A stretch of 64,000 bases of DNA from Scortum barcoo (taxonomy: Eukaryota > Chordata > Actinopteri > Centrarchiformes > Terapontidae), in assembly GCA_023238725.1 (NCBI GenBank), contig CM041548.1, forward strand, positions 16,947,752 to 17,011,751, in the 5' to 3' direction. Shown piece by piece: positions 62,821 through 64,000 of the stretch. A model generated the notes under the pieces. That model had not been told where the DNA came from and searched no databases. It saw nothing but the letters and a program-made list of their open reading frames with translations. A program made the translations under genes and the position numbers. Numbering within the stretch: the stretch's first letter is position 1; each line of letters starts with the position of its first letter.

Positions 62821-63900
62821 TGTGTATAGCCTCTAAGGTCAGTTAAGGTGGCCTTTCTTTATATATAACCAAGCAGGCAGTGACTGAAAACTAGCAGAAA
62901 TTGGTTATTATAGTTTCTGTGTGCGCACACATGAAGAGTCTTGTGTAACAGATACCAGTGGAACACTGTTTATTTCTATGACCATCGGTTTGATTTTGCA
63001 TGCATTTGCCACATCATGATTATAATAACGCTGGAACATATCCTTGTTAAAAAAGGACCCTCCAGCAATTAAGTGTTGCACTTGCATGAAATAGAAAGAT
63101 TTGCAAAAAAGAGATTGAAAATCAATGTTTAAAATAAAAATGAGAGATATCCTGGCAACAAGTCCCCGGTATGGATCCAGCTCCAAAAAACTGGGTCCAA
63201 CAATTCCCTATAATGAAACTGAGAAGCATATTTCGTCAGACGCTCCCTGCCACCTAAATGCCCGTAATTCAAACCCCATATTCGGTTTGTTACACAGGCT
63301 TTCTGTCGAAAATCTGCAGTCCCAAAGCCGACATTATTCAAGTGACAAAACTTGAGGAATTTTCTGGAACATGAAATTGATTTCAGCCACATCATCCGGC
63401 CATAATCATAAGCCACGAAACAAATAAATAAATATCTCACCCCATATGTAAGCTTAATAAACACACGCACACACTGCCAGAGCTCCGAATGCAATCTGGA
63501 CACAGATAATTGCGAGCAGGCAGTCATATCCTACAGTATTGTGAAAGATACGCCGCGCTTGATTCACAGCGTCTGTGCGGTAACGAGCAGCAACAGCAGC
63601 AGAGTGTTAAAACTGCAGAAAACCCCAAATGAAGCTCCACTTCACTGCCCGCACTGCCCGGTCTTAGCATCTCTTGCTGGTGAGAGGCTAGTGGGACATA
63701 CTCAGCACAGCGCGAGAAGATTACTGTGACTGAGACCGTAATCACATGACTGCATAGTGGTGATGAGACGGGCTGCCTTTGACTAAATCTCTAATTTTCT
63801 TGCTACGATCGTTGCAGCAGGTTCACTGGGGGCATGAGTCGAGTGTCGGGAGTCTCTTCTTTGGCAGGACAAGACTTTTTTTCTTTCTATATGTGCTTAC
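62821..63900. other. Unique intronic DNA, nothing recognised
   Basis: AT-rich, without long microsatellites. The longest open frame (132 codons, minus, ending near 63129) has no recognisable domain and no supporting splice sites. Confidence 0.5.
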
Positions 63901-63916
63901 CAAGGCTGACAGTGGT
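63901..63916 (-). other. Possible 16-nt microexon flanked by strong splice sites
   Basis: Read on the minus strand (the samd12 sense), a run of over 25 mostly pyrimidine bases ends in cttccctttttcag. It is followed by 16 nt (ACCACTGTCAGCCTTG) and then the near-consensus donor gtaagc. Both signals are good, but 16 nt is not a multiple of 3, so inclusion would shift the frame unless paired with another event. It may simply be a chance decoy pair. Confidence 0.2.
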
Positions 63917-64000
63917 CTGAAAAAGGGAAGAAAATAAAGAGAAGAACTCGGTATTACAGCATCCTTGTTCATCATCAACAGAATCGGTATAATATAAAGT

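Overview
The window reads as nuclear DNA of a bony fish, most likely a spiny-rayed (percomorph) teleost. There are no dense open reading frames, ribosome-binding sites or operons. The sequence is almost all unique non-coding DNA with many CA/GT and CT/GA microsatellites, long one-strand purine or pyrimidine tracts, and several short interspersed repeats of types I recognise from percomorph genomes (recognition from memory, not a database search).

One protein-coding exon can be supported: 56754-56894 on the minus strand. It is 141 bp, keeps phase 1 at both ends, and encodes 47 residues forming the C-terminal half of a SAM domain that closely resembles SAMD12. No other exon of that gene was recognised. 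The 7.1 kb upstream of the exon (56895-64000) and the 56.7 kb downstream (1-56753) therefore look like parts of very large introns, or intron plus 3' flank. This fits the large introns of vertebrate SAMD12.

Layout: 1-3700 is unique DNA with a purine tract holding a G-quadruplex motif (2624-3115). 3735-4100 is a decayed minisatellite with a period of about 31-32 bp. 4100-15200 is CA-rich unique DNA with two repeat copies (7214-7640, 8465-8720) and a CpG-retaining AT-rich block (12830-13255). 15204-15570 is an inverted-repeat element. 17690-17935 and 21925-22470 are two copies of one repeat family; the second is split by a TTAA-bounded, piggyBac-like non-autonomous element (22077-22370) that has a truncated relative at 54765-55003. 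29725-29985, 32900-33255, 42433-42785, 58975-59110 and 60225-60410 are further interspersed repeats. 43120-43666 is a Tc1-like MITE with terminal inverted repeats of about 210 bp. A 53-nt stem-loop stands alone at 48148-48200.

Nothing in the window supports a prokaryotic, viral or defence system. The most useful second looks are the duplicated splice acceptor of the SAMD12 exon, the nested TTAA element, the hidden 31-bp periodicity, the isolated hairpin, and a possible 16-nt microexon at the right end.
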